Shown in pieces: positions 37,001 to 44,255 of a stretch of 64,000 nt of DNA; position 1 is the stretch's first letter, and every line of letters starts with the position of its first letter. The DNA is from Myxocyprinus asiaticus (Eukaryota; Chordata; Actinopteri; Cypriniformes; Catostomidae), in NCBI RefSeq assembly GCF_019703515.2, contig NC_059379.1, positions 27,618,880-27,682,879 of the forward strand, given 5' to 3'. The translations under genes and the position numbers were made by a program. Below the pieces are notes generated by a model. That model saw nothing but the letters and a program-made list of their open reading frames with translations, was not told the DNA's origin and did no database searches.

Positions 37001-40000
37001 TAGAATTCTTTCTAATTCAGAGACAAATGGAAAGAGATTCACAAATAAATGTAAGGAGTTTCGCAAAAATGAAATGAATTTACAAATAAAAAGAATAAGA
37101 TTTGCAAATAAAATTTTTTTTAAAAATATTTCTTAACTCACAAACACAACTCAGCCTTCATTTGTGAATCACACACATTTATTTGTGGATCGCTTGCTGT
37201 GCATTTGTGAATGACAGCTCACATCTGTGAATTCTGAAACGTTTCTTGCGCAAGAGCTGAAGGCAATCCACCAGAGACTATTTAGCAGAGACGGGCCACT
37301 TCTATTTAATGAATGGGAGACACTGGGATGCCCAACCAAGAAGCTCTAGCACCCAATGGTCAAAGTATGTAGAAAGGAAGTCCCGCCTTACAGTTAAAAG
37401 AGCCAATCACCTTTTAGATTCAGGCATCACCTGTCAATGAACTCACTTACGTGCAGCAGGGAAAATGTTTTGGCGTAATATGAGGTAAAGAAACACATTT
37501 TAGGATTCCATTTTCTGATTTGAAATATGTTATTTGATCGTAATCTTGACCAACCGTTTTTGAGATTTCGGTCTTTCTCCATTCAAGTAGATAGGAGATG
37601 CACTGCCATGACTGGAAATTGCCTCCCGAGAGCTTCTTAAAAGATGGCCGTCAGTGGACCTATGTGAAACCAAAAAGTTTGCGGCCTTGGAGCATATCTG
37701 TATTTGCTTGATTCCATGATCATGAGAGCTGTGACTCTGGTCCCACCCTTATACTATGATTGGTCCGAGTAATGGGGCTGTTATCTGATTGGCTTGAGTA
37801 GACAATGGGTGGAGTCCACCTATTTGTGGATTGCCCGCAGCCTCATGCAAGAAATGTTTCAGAATTCACAAATGTGAGCAACCATCCACAAATGCACAGG
37901 AAGCGATCCACAAAAAAAATGCATGCAATTCACAAATGAATGCTGGACAGAGTTGTGTTTGTGAGTTAAAAAATATTTTTGTAAATTATTTTTTTTTTAT
38001 TTGCAGATCTTATTCTTTTTATTTGTGAATTCATTTCATTTTTGGAAAACTCCTTACATTTATTTGTGGATCTCATTCAATTTATTTGTGAACCAACTTT
38101 TAAATGTGAACCAATCAATTCTAACTCCATAGTACACATTATACTGGGTTAGGAGAAAGTATTTTAAAGGGATAGTTCTCATTTATTACTCTCCCTCATG
38201 CCATCCCAGATGTGTATGACTTTCTTTCTTCTGCAGATCACAAACAAAGATTTTTAGAAGAATATCAGCTCTGAAAATCCACACAATGCAAGCTCAACAA
38301 AACATATAAAGGGCAAAGGCAGCATAAAATTTATCCATACGACTATGACCATACAACGAATCTATATCTTCAGAAGCGATATGATAGGTGTGAGTGAGAA
38401 ACAGATCAATATTTAAGTACTTTTTCACTATCAATCTTTACTTTCAAACAGCCCTCCTAAGCGCTCCTCTCTCCTTAGAGTTCTTCTTTTGTTTTTTAAC
38501 ATTTGCATGCTTCTTTCATAACACCACCTATTGGGCAGAGAGGAGAATTTATAGTAAAAAAGGACTTAAATATTGTTCTTATTCTCACTCACACCTATCC
38601 TATCACCTCTGAAGACATGGATTTAACCACTGGAGTCTTATGGATTACTTTTATGCTGCCTTTATGACCCTCAAAGTTCTGCCCACCATTCGCTTGCATT
38701 GTATAGATCTACAGAGCTGAAATATTCTTCTAAAAATCTTTGTTTGTGTTCTGCAGAAAAAAGTAAGTCATACACATCTGGGATGACATGAGGGTGAGTA
38801 AATTATGAGAGAATTTGCATTTTTGAAATATTCCTTTTACATTGAAAAAATTATACACTTTACCTTTACATAAAACTCAATTCCAAAATGGCATATTATG
38901 CATCTGTGCTTGTTGTACACTTTTTAATGTTGAGCTGTGCTGACACACAGCATTCTTTACAATTGTCTCTAATACTTTTAGGATGCATTTGCACGTGGAG
39001 AGGTCTTCATCGGCAGCAAGGAGAACAGCTATACAGTCGGACCTGGACTGCCACCCTCTATTCAAGGCTACCATTGGAAGTATGGCATCACCATTGAAAC
39101 ACCTGACAGGAAATTCCTGTTTGCTTGTGAAACAGAAGCAGAACAGAAGGACTGGATCGCTGCTTTTCAGAGAGTCGTCAACCGACCAATGATGCCACAG
39201 GAATACGCAGGTAAACACACACCCATTCACACACACTCCTAAGACTAATAAACATAAGAACATTGCAGTATTGCCATGATGATTGCGTAAAATACGTTGA
39301 GATATAGTTTGTCCAATCGTAATCCTCTATTGTTCATAGGGTTTGCAATTATAGCTTAAAAAATATCAACATATAATTATTTATCAGCCTTTTGATAATA
39401 TTCTTTTTTTTTTTGCAATATGTATTGCTCTGAAGTGACATAAAAGGGTAGTTTTTCATTTCAACCAATGTAGATTCAAATGAAGGAAATACAGTAAAAA
39501 TCTTAAAAAATCCTACATATATTTTTATAAAAATATTGTATTATTTGAAAAATGCCATGCAGAGACTTCTGATGGCAAACTAATTGTTGAATCACAGTTA
39601 TGTATCTATTCATTAAAGCAGACAGTTTGAACTGATACCAAAAAAAAAAACAATCGAACTTACCAACTCTAATGCCATTTCATCAAATTTTAAACCAACA
39701 AAACCGACCTCTCTACCTTAAACCCCAAAACCTTAAACCTAAACAATAGTGACTACCTCCCCTGGAGTCGTGAGTTCGAATCCAGGGTGTGCTGAGTGAC
39801 TCCAGCCAGGTCTCCTAAGCAACCAAATTGGCCCGGTTGCTAGGGAGGGTAGAGTCACATGGGGTAACCTCCTCGTGGTCGCGATTAGGGGTTCTCACTC
39901 TCAGTGGGGTGTGTGGTAAGTTGTGTGTGGATCGCGGCGAGTAGCGTGAATCTCCACATGCTGTGAGTCTCCGCAGTGTCATTCACAACGAGCCACGTGA

Positions 40001-40696
40001 TAAGATGCGCAGATTGACTGTCTCAGAAGCGGAGGCAACTGAGACTTGTCCTCCGCCACCCGGATTGAGGTGAGTAACCGCGCCACCACGAGGACCTACT
40101 AAGTAGTGGGAATTGGGCGTTCCAAATTGGGAGAAAAGGGGATTAAAAAAAAAAAAAAAAACCTAAACGATATTGTCAGAAAAAGCAGTTGTAAGATGAA
40201 AAACGCAACAACTAAAGCAACCATGTCATTTTGTGGTGCTTCTGTGACATTGTTGGCTCACATGTCGACTCACATGCTCTTCAGGTCTTGTACCCCGGTC
40301 CTTTGCATCACCAGTTGAGCTACTGCGCAAATTTGATCACACTCAACACAAGCTTGTAAATTTAGTTGGTTATGTGATGCAAATATTAAAATATATCGAC
40401 TTACAAGTAATGCACTATAGTAAACATGTTGTGTGATAATCTGCCATTTTCCTCATGATTTGTTGAAAATTGTTGTTGTAGCTCCTCAAGTGTTCATTTT
40501 ACCAGGAAACTTCTGCGATACGTGCAACATGCCACGTTAAAATAACTTTGCAAATATGTACTGTAGGTACATGAGATCAGGTTGGATATCTCACCCAGTC
40601 CTAATTGTACATAAAGCTATCTCATTTACATGCTCCCTAATTTCCCAAAAATGTATCCTCTCTCTAGTTGAGGCTCATTTTAAGCACAAGCCTTGA
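13476..40696 (+). CDS. adap1: ArfGAP with dual PH domains 1 (centaurin-alpha 1), complete, 11 exons
   Basis: ADAP1 binds PI(3,4,5)P3/inositol phosphates and acts as GTPase-activating protein for Arf6 at the plasma membrane. Exons: 13476-13566, 23605-23735, 25769-25860, 27872-27954, 31581-31693, 32437-32583, 36007-36090, 36303-36365, 36576-36647, 38982-39210 and 40668-40696 (TGA at 40694-40696). All introns are GT-AG with consistent phase. The total is 1134 nt, 377 residues, close to the family's ~374. The ArfGAP zinc finger is C24-X2-C27-X16-C44-X2-C47 with the catalytic arginine in IHR (R52). PH1 lies at ~133-234 (GYREGFLWKRGRDNGQFL) and PH2 at ~258-364 (EGYMEKTGP, KKRWFTMDDRRLMYFKDPL). The C-terminus VEAHFKHKP is like ADAP1, not ADAP2. 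Intron 1 is ~10 kb and full of transposons, with no sign of damage to the coding exons. Confidence 0.97.
13567..14693. other. adap1 intron 1, AT-rich stretch
   Basis: Very AT-rich from 13740 to 14160 (runs of ATTAATATTTAT) with no recognisable element or exon. 14200-14690 is ordinary intron sequence. Confidence 0.5.
14694..14722. repeat. (GT)n microsatellite
   Basis: Uninterrupted TG dinucleotides inside adap1 intron 1. Confidence 0.9.
14754..15043. mobile_element. TTAA palindromic MITE, diverged short copy
   Basis: Starts with 'agggatagttcattc' and ends 'gggtgaactatcctTTAA'. Interior words are a variant subfamily (GTTGTTCCAAACC, GGAACACAAAATGAGATATTAGGC). The left TTAA is lost. Confidence 0.7.
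15124..16334 (+). mobile_element. Tc1-like transposon, internally deleted
   Basis: Terminal inverted repeats of about 30 bp (CACTGGCGGCCAAAAGTTTGG and the inverse ending CCAAACTTTTGGCTGCCAGTG), next to TA at the right end. The transposase remnant runs 15505-16147. The N-terminal helix-turn-helix region is readable (MAKKKQLSLETHQSIIVLRN). It is followed by a stop and frame changes, then a jump from the region around WTTDNWKRVLW straight to LNPIELLWDQLDCKV. The first two acidic residues of the DDE triad and their surroundings are deleted, so this is a dead copy. It lies in adap1 intron 1, same strand as the gene. Confidence 0.92.
15505..16147 (+). pseudogene. Tc1-like transposase remnant
   Basis: Reads as an HTH DNA-binding N-terminus, an AT-hook-like basic stretch (DRKRRGRPN), then after frame disruption the C-terminal end with NPIE-LLW and the usual LDKLTARMPRSCKAVIAARR tail ending at TGA. 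The central catalytic block is missing. It could bind its own inverted repeats at most; catalysis is not possible. Confidence 0.85.
16335..16980. other. adap1 intron 1, no feature seen
   Basis: No exon, inverted repeat or microsatellite recognised; ordinary AT-rich intron. Confidence 0.45.
16994..17270. repeat. pentanucleotide satellite (ATCCC)n / (ATCCT)n / (CCTAA)n
   Basis: A run of five-base units changes stepwise along its length: CAATC/CTATC, then AACCC, then ATCCC, then ATCCT, and finally CCTAA at 17235-17270. All are one or two substitutions apart, so slippage plus homogenisation of variants explains it. The final block has the same unit as the arthropod telomere repeat (TTAGG on the minus strand), which I take as coincidence. 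The SHPIPSHPIPS-type ORF is an artefact. Confidence 0.95.
17335..17515. repeat. unnamed dispersed repeat, copy 1
   Basis: Shares with 22112-22345 a series of words in the same order: CATTCCTGTTGAnTGTATTACA, CAACTAAAAnTACAACTCAC, TTGGCnCCACC, GCCACTnGGGGCAGTG, GATTTCAGCAG and CACAGTGTnATnAGTCTG. Family unknown. Confidence 0.75.
17770..18010. repeat. unnamed dispersed repeat (AGCAACCACC family), copy 1
   Basis: Carries quasi-tandem phrases 'agcaaccacc', 'aacaccctagca' and 'catagcaat' and ends near 'ggtgagttttgca'. A second copy at 31135-31400 has the same order of words. Typical of an old interspersed element; class not determinable. Confidence 0.65.
18570..18755 (+). mobile_element. tRNA-derived SINE, HE1/V-SINE-like
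   Basis: The 5' part is tRNA-like, with an A-box-type phrase (GTAGTGGGCTAAAGC) and a B-box-type phrase (GGTTGCTGGTTCAGTCCCC). The middle and 3' part carry the conserved 'CCTTGAGCAAGGCACTTAA' and 'GTCGCTTTGGATAAAAGCG' segments found in widespread fish SINEs. Inserted in the outer transposon of this nest. Confidence 0.85.
18965..20017. mobile_element. inner inverted-repeat transposon of the nest
   Basis: Left end GTTTTTCTCAATCGCTTTGG and the inverse right end (CCAAAGCGATTGAGAAAAAC) match almost perfectly over ~26 bp. About 1.05 kb, without a recognisable transposase; several 60-75 codon ORFs (19168, 19486, 19714) on the plus strand show no known domain. Some may be decayed transposase but nothing supports it. 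Confidence 0.75.
20406..21284. mobile_element. TTAA palindromic MITE, variant subfamily (~0.88 kb)
   Basis: TTAA at both borders; starts TTAAAGGAATACTTCACCC and ends GGTGACAGATAGAACTATTCCTTTAA. Long inverted arms: 'gcttctcatttcttaaattgtgcatcctcatttcctc' near 20650 matches the inverse of 'gaggaaatgaggatgcataatttcagaaataagaagc' near 21210. No transposase. Confidence 0.85.
21439..21475. repeat. (CT)n microsatellite
   Basis: Pure TC dinucleotides in adap1 intron 1. The 'RERERERE' and 'SLSLSLSL' ORFs come from it. Confidence 0.95.
22112..22345. repeat. unnamed dispersed repeat, copy 2
   Basis: Second copy of the family at 17335-17515, with ~50 extra bases in the middle. Conceptual translations of the two copies share words such as LQLK-QLTFG and ISA-EL, probably just reflecting nucleotide similarity. 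Confidence 0.75.
22607..22691 (-). repeat. tRNA-derived SINE, head fragment
   Basis: Only the tRNA-like head of the ~430-bp SINE family is present (GGGCCTGGGTAGCTCAGTGA on the minus strand, then CTCCAGCCAGGTCTCCTAA). The body is missing, so this is a truncated or partly deleted copy. Confidence 0.7.
22890..23344 (-). mobile_element. tRNA-derived SINE, full copy (~0.45 kb)
   Basis: Reads on the minus strand from GGGGCCTGGGTAGCTCAGTGG with an A box (TAGCTCAGTGG, ~23324-23334) and B box (AGTTCGAATCC, ~23270-23280), through a conserved body (GGTTGCTAGGGAGG, GTCTCAGACGCGGAGG), to a tail CCAAATTGGGAGAAAT plus a poly-A-like run. Other copies are at 34450, 39744 and 57940. The 150-codon ORFs on both strands are by-products of its GC content. 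Confidence 0.88.
23773..23886. repeat. two-copy tandem duplication, 57-bp period
   Basis: TTCTGTTGCTTATCATAG through TTTGGCTCAAAA occurs twice in a row just downstream of adap1 exon 2, nearly identical, so a recent duplication within the intron. Confidence 0.9.
24393..24699 (+). repeat. 5' LTR
   Basis: 307 bp, TG...CA ends. Includes a duplicated TGTGACGA-type phrase at ~24475 and the shared AGAGAGAGCCACATGCAGCTG segment. Confidence 0.88.
25205..25409 (+). repeat. 3' LTR, ~100 bp shorter
   Basis: 205 bp with the same ends. It lacks the part of the 5' LTR between the first GAGGNGGAGGGC and GGCCAATTGGGCAAATC, where the 5' LTR contains a repeat of its start; either one LTR lost it by recombination between the short repeats or the other gained it. 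Confidence 0.85.
25861..26363. other. adap1 intron 3, left part, no feature seen
   Basis: AT-rich intron. The 118-codon ORF at 26078-26434 has no domain and runs into the Tc1-like palindrome, so I do not call it. Confidence 0.45.
26364..27541. mobile_element. head-to-head palindrome of a Tc1-like transposon half
   Basis: Both ends are the same inverted repeat (TGACCACTT-ATTAGGTAC type) next to TA. The left arm, 26364-26921, reads the 5' half of a Tc1-like transposase gene forward (MGKKCDLIDFDRAMNVGARR, HTTVSRVYSEW). The right arm, 27012-27541, is the same half in reverse (ISVTADLLGFSLKTVSRIYSEW on the minus strand). The ~90-bp centre continues the transposase a little further (DQKVPHQNWTVKDWKNIAW) and stops. 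The C-terminal catalytic part is absent. The structure is a fold-back derivative with ~530-bp arms. In adap1 intron 3. Confidence 0.88.
27976..27999. repeat. (CA)n microsatellite
   Basis: Pure AC dinucleotides 22 bases after adap1 exon 4. Confidence 0.95.
28000..28620. other. adap1 intron 4, no feature seen
   Basis: No gene or repeat recognised apart from CA-rich patches at 28180-28215. Confidence 0.4.
28625..28955. repeat. TTAACATTAGTTAATG-type dispersed repeat, copy 1
   Basis: Rich in GTTAACATTAG, TTAGTTCATG and AACTAATG, starting near 'ataacactacattgaagt' and ending 'ttattgtaaagtattacc', which are mutual inverses. Other copies at 33842-34300 and 35035-35385. A short inverted-repeat element family typical of fish introns. 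Confidence 0.75.
28956..30200. other. adap1 intron 4, no gene
   Basis: AT-rich intron with a CT-rich patch at 29580-29660 and a small GATA run at 29788-29797. No other feature seen. Confidence 0.4.
30201..30830. mobile_element. TTAA palindromic MITE, right end lost
   Basis: Begins TTAAAGGAATAGTTCACAC; carries both arms, meeting at an inverse pair around GGAAGTGTAATCGAGCTTG (~30530 and ~30585). The right terminal sequence is replaced by a TG microsatellite at 30826-30841. Confidence 0.8.
31135..31400. repeat. AGCAACCACC-family dispersed repeat, copy 2
   Basis: Starts near 'gttgttgtagctactctactgttcatttcaccaggaa', then 'gagaccaggttgc', then the AGCAACCAC phrases also seen at 17770-18010. A partial third copy at ~40475-40595 carries only the first phrases ('gttgttgtagctcctcaagtgttcattttaccaggaa', 'gagatcaggttgg'). 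Confidence 0.65.
31694..32436. other. adap1 intron 5 with (CA)n at 31977-32001
   Basis: Contains a CA run and the phrase 'cctacccctaaacctaaccctcacaaaaaagcatttttac', common next to fish microsatellites (mermaid-like). A second CA run lies at 32279-32293. Confidence 0.5.
32887..33521. mobile_element. TTAA palindromic MITE, full with internal deletion
   Basis: TTAAAGGGATAGTTCACCC at the left and TTGAACTATCCCTTTAA at the right, TTAA borders both sides, 635 bp, family interior words in both orientations. In adap1 intron 6. Confidence 0.85.
33842..34300. repeat. TTAACATTAGTTAATG-type repeat, copy 2, interrupted
   Basis: Left part 33842-34055, right part 34221-34300; a 165-bp cassette (34056-34220) splits it. 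Same words as copy 1. Confidence 0.7.
34056..34220 (-). mobile_element. 165-bp inverted-end cassette with a tRNA-like segment
   Basis: Ends GTAACCAG and CTGGTTAC are exact inverses. On the minus strand the second half resembles a tRNA: a 6-bp anticodon-like stem (GTCTCC/GGAGAC) and a B-box GGTTCGAGTCCC followed by CGCTCGG. There is also a 9-bp perfect hairpin, GCTAGAGGC-TACA-GCCTCTAGC at 34123-34144. It looks like a tRNA-derived SINE fragment captured between inverted termini, or a SINE whose ends happen to be inverse. Not a functional tRNA gene: no complete cloverleaf. Confidence 0.55.
34450..34866 (-). mobile_element. tRNA-derived SINE, full copy
   Basis: Same family and orientation as 22890-23344: tRNA-like head at the right (GGGCCTGGGTAGCTCAGCGA), conserved body, tail near 'caatttggaatgccc'. 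No poly-A run remains at its 3' end. In adap1 intron 6. Confidence 0.85.
35035..35385. repeat. TTAACATTAGTTAATG-type repeat, copy 3
   Basis: Starts 'aacactttacaataag' and ends 'cttattgtaaagtgttacc', which are inverse; interior as in copies 1 and 2. Confidence 0.75.
35386..36006. other. adap1 intron 6, right part, no feature seen
   Basis: No repeat or gene recognised up to the acceptor of exon 7. A TG stretch is part of the acceptor-side sequence at 35981-36003. Confidence 0.45.
36678..36957. mobile_element. TTAA-bordered MITE, second family
   Basis: Starts TTAAAGGTGAAGTGTGTAATT and ends CACAGAGCCTTTAA. Interior has 'cttccattggtcaaacaaac' and 'ccaccccaaacc'. Only 30 bases after the donor of adap1 exon 9. 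Confidence 0.65.
36987..38136. mobile_element. long-inverted-repeat element (~1.15 kb, arms ~290 bp)
   Basis: Left arm from GTACACTATGGAGTTAGAAT, right arm ending ATTCTAACTCCATAGTAC. The arms stay inverse-complementary through many phrases (CACAAATAAATGTAAGGAG, AAATGAAATGAATT, GAATTCTGAAAC). The ~550-bp centre has no coding content. Non-autonomous fold-back element in adap1 intron 9. Confidence 0.88.
38164..38839. mobile_element. TTAA palindromic MITE
   Basis: Left end TTAAAGGGATAGTTCTC; both arms present with family words; the right end is worn ('tttttgaaatattcctttta'). Begins 28 bases after the preceding long-inverted-repeat element. Confidence 0.8.
39211..39743. other. adap1 intron 10, left part, no feature seen
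   Basis: AT-rich intron; no exon or repeat with defined ends. Confidence 0.4.
39744..40160 (+). mobile_element. tRNA-derived SINE, 5'-truncated copy
   Basis: Opposite orientation to the other copies: starts inside the tRNA-like head (B box GAGTTCGAATCC retained, A box lost), body intact, tail CCAAATTGGGAGAAAAGGGG and a 16-base A-run at 40145-40160. The poly-A tail shows retroposition by a LINE. Confidence 0.88.
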
Positions 40697-40736
40697 TGCT
40701 GGCTGTAGACCTGCCTATATCCAGGTGGGACTGGAC

Positions 40737-40742
40737 AATAAA
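40737..40742 (+). terminator. adap1: candidate adap1 poly(A) signal
   Basis: AATAAA 41 bases after the adap1 stop codon. Close to the stop, so other signals further down may be used; none is obviously better placed. Confidence 0.35.
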
Positions 40743-41650
40743 CAGCAACTCTGTCCAATGACTCTGGATACATGGAGATGGAGATTGGGGTGAGCTCTGG
40801 ACCACAGCAAGTCTCAAAAACTACAAAAGAAGATTTCCCTTTCTACCTAAATTTAGTACTAAAGGACCAGACACTGGACTTCATTGACAACTTCTTAACA
40901 GGGCGTAGTCACTGAGGTTTCATTGTTGTGAATGTCCCTTTGTATTTGTTTAAACTCCTCTTTACCAAAGCAGACATACTGGGTGTCATTAGCCAAGCTA
41001 CTGTATAGATATGGCATGTGAATGTTCATTACACTTCATGTAAAGATAAAACCTTAACATTTACTCTCTAAATGAAGTGGTTGGCAGGCAGCACCAAGTA
41101 CAGTTGTTGCATTTTCTTTGCAATACATTTTGACTGATGTTATTTATTGGAAATACCATATTGTACTGAATATCCAAGCAAATGCTGCTTTAAAGTATTG
41201 TGGAATCCTCAGACGCTAAGCAAAATTATTTACGTTCAATTGTCCAAATGTTTTTTCTGTTTATGTTCAGTTAAAGGGGTCTTTGAATCCCCACTATTCA
41301 TTGTGTGGCTGGCAGATGTGCTGAGTAACTTGCCCATCACTCAAATGTGTTAGTAGTCACGGCAAAAAGGAGAAAATCTCGAAACCATGTTAGAAATCGA
41401 TATGTGAATGAAGAAGCTCTGATTTATAATGATATCATATAAAGGGCAGTTTTAAGAGCAGATCATTTCATAGCATAGCGTCATATTATTCTCCATACTA
41501 CTTTTGTTGTGTGTAAATGGTGACTAAGAGCTTCATTAACAGTTTTTTTGTCTATACATCTTGCAATGCTGATAATTCTGTTTTTGAGTAATCCTCCTCC
41601 ACAAGGTGGCAGCACATCACAAATTAAGATGCAGCTGCACGTCCCTTTAT
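40743..41650. other. adap1 3' flank / 3'UTR, no other gene
   Basis: Possibly 3'UTR in part. The ORF at 41147-41353 has no recognisable domain. Confidence 0.4.
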
Positions 41651-41945
41651 TTTTAAAGGAATAGTTTACCCAAAAATGAAAACTCAGTCATCAATTAGGT
41701 ACCCTCATGTTGTTCCAAATCCATATGACTCTCTTTCTGTGGAACACAAAAGGTGAATTGTTTGAAGAATATCCTGGCTATTCTTTTCCATGATATGAAA
41801 GTGATTTGGGAACGGTGCTGTCAAGCTCCAAAAGGACAAAAAAGCACCATGAAAGTATCATAAAAGTAATCCATCCAGTTTATGCACTATATTACAAGTC
41901 TTCTGAAGCTATACAATAGCTTTGTGTAAGAAACTGATCAAACTT
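41651..41945. mobile_element. TTAA palindromic MITE, left arm only (variant subfamily)
   Basis: Starts TTTTTAAAGGAATAGTTTACCC and follows the subfamily of 20406-21284 (GTTGTTCCAAATCC, TATCCTGGCTATTC, CAAGCTCCAAAAGG). The right arm is replaced at 41945 by another repeat end. Confidence 0.75.
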
Positions 41946-42060
41946 TAAAGGTGCTGTAAGTGATTTTAGCCATTCTGTAATTATTTAATGTGTTTGAACA
42001 TATCTGTTCTTAAAACAGATCTTGTTAACTGTGGCCCTCCTGTTCAGGTTACAATGTTCA
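41946..42060. repeat. 'TTTAAAGGTGCTGTAAGTG' repeat, left end only
   Basis: A known-looking fish repeat start related to the ends at 36678 and 58484. The rest is lost. Confidence 0.5.
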
Positions 42061-43795
42061 GTTCTGATTAGTTTAAAATAAGGGTAAGTTAACATTCAGT
42101 AACAAAAAGTACTATGGAAATGCCATGTTTTTGGGGGGTACATTGGGGGTATAACTGGTACATGGCTTTTACCAGTTTCTCATTTGGTGGACTAGTGTCA
42201 CATATTTGGTGGACTAGTGTTACATATATGGAAATGGCAGCACTAAATCAGTGCAATTGTTAAAAATGAATATATACTGTAATAATACATTCATAATGTA
42301 TCCTTAAAAAGTCTTTTAGTTACACCATTTTCATATTTACAAAATGCATATTACAGAAAATGTCATTTGTAATGTAATTTGGTGTGTGTGACTGTGTGTG
42401 TATGGATAGGGTTGGGGTTTGTCAGACACCGTTGCCTGACATGATGCATTCCACTGCCTTCATCCCCATCCGCCTGGCTCCACTGCACTGTGGAATTGTG
42501 TATTTCAATGTTGGTTCTGTCTGGTTGCTTGTTGTCATTGGCGGCTGGGCTGTGCAAGTGAAGCTGGGAAGACACTATAACTTACACAGCAAGAGGCTGT
42601 TTTCAACCCAGCAGGAAATCATTAATTAGGGTGGGGTTGCTTAAGCACTGACCATCCTATTTACTTCACAAGAGTGGTCCGGGAAGGTAAAGAAGACTCT
42701 GAGTACCATCATACTATCTGTCAATCACGACTTAAACATAAAACTTCTCAAATACACAGTGAAATCACAAAGGAAAATGAGTTGATGATGTAATTAGTTT
42801 TTAAAAAAGCTGCATTGTGTGTGTGTGTTTATTTTTTTTTTTTAAGTTTATTTACATGAAGGAGAGCATGAACTTTGCCTCTATACCATGCAATATATAA
42901 AAACAACAACAACAACAACAAAAACTCTTTAGCTTAAATTGATTCAATTGTGGACAGTGGTTACACATGTTTGAAATGAGTTTTATTAACTTAAAATTAC
43001 TACAGTATGTAATCTCAATTCAAATATATCCTGTAGAGGGAACCTAACTGAAATGGGTAAACACAACAAAATGAAACATGTCAAAGTAACTCAAATTAAT
43101 TTCTTTCATTTTTTTTTTTTTAATAAACTGGCTAGTGATACCACATATTAATATGCTAAATACATGTTGGTGGTAAGCACAACAGAGTGCAGCTTGGTGA
43201 CTATGCCATAGTTAGCACTGCAATTGCTCAATATGGAAAATATGTCTTATGAACCTGTCCTTTTCCTAAGCTCAAGTGCCACTCTTCACCGTAATGGTAA
43301 CTGCCAAAACTCCTACATAACAGAAGCTCTTCAAAATCTTAACTTAACAACACATTAAAAATGAACAAGTATCCCCTTTCTATTTATCTTGTACAAAAAC
43401 ACTTAAAATAACACTTAATTTGTACATTTACTCTCCATATCGAGTCCCATGCAAAGAATGCTGGAAACTAGAAATCCCCTGCCCAGTTTCATCAATGCTA
43501 CATTAATATTAATGCCACAAAAAGCATTTGTGTTGTCCCAAATCAAATGGATTAAGTAAACTTCCATTTTACAAATTTAAATAAATAGAATGCAATGAAA
43601 TCAAGTTGTGACAAAATGTTCTAGAATTGTGTTTGCGGTAGTTTTTTGAACAAACAGAAAAAAAAAAACTGTTTGTTTTTTTAGTGTACTTTTTTGTGTG
43701 CAAACTTTTGTTATTATTTAGAAGATGTTTAGTTGAGAGATGGGCTAGTCCAACCTTCTAGTCCAGTGAATATTTCTCATGGCAGATTTAGTTTT
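42061..43795. other. intergenic spacer, no gene recognised
   Basis: No exon recognised. (GT) patches at 42382-42402 and 42819-42829, (CAA)n at 42901-42922, T-runs at 42832-42843 and 43110-43121. The 81-codon ORF at 42384-42629 is hydrophobic in the middle but resembles no family and starts in the GT patch. Confidence 0.4.
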
Positions 43796-44255
43796 GAATG
43801 TCAGTTTCATATGTGTTTTTGTTCATGTTTTAATTTCATGTCTTTTATTTTAATAGTTTAGTTCCTGTTTTATAGTCATGTGTTCATGTCATGTGTTTTC
43901 CTGTTCCCTCATGTGAACTTGTCATGTGATCCTGTCATGTGTTTCCCCTGTTCATGTGTCTTGTCTTTTCACTGGTTAAAGTTTATTAGTCTTGTTATCT
44001 TGTTAACAGTTCTGTCTGTTGATTGGTTGTCATTGTCATGCATGTTCATGTATTGAAGCCCTCATGTTTGCCTTTGTCGGTTGTCAGGTATTGTTTTGGT
44101 GTAATGTTGTTCAAATCAAGTCAAGTCCATGTTTACGTCGCTTTGTTTTGTACTTTCACATCTGTTTGGATTCACATTTAGGATTTGTAAATAAAACTGC
44201 ACTTGGGTTCTTCACACTTCATCATCTTCGTCTGCCTGTCACTGCTAGCGAGGTT
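43796..44255 (+). repeat. possible solo LTR
   Basis: A stretch with repeated 'tcatgtg', an AATAAA at ~44189 and a final phrase 'cacttgggttcttcacacttc...gcctgtcactgctagcgaggttaca' resembles the 3' end of fish Gypsy-type LTRs. I could not define a 5' end or target duplication, so this is tentative. Confidence 0.3.

Noticed and set aside
42384..42629. 81-codon partly hydrophobic ORF
   Set aside because: Begins in a GT-rich patch, no signal or family resemblance, no splice context.
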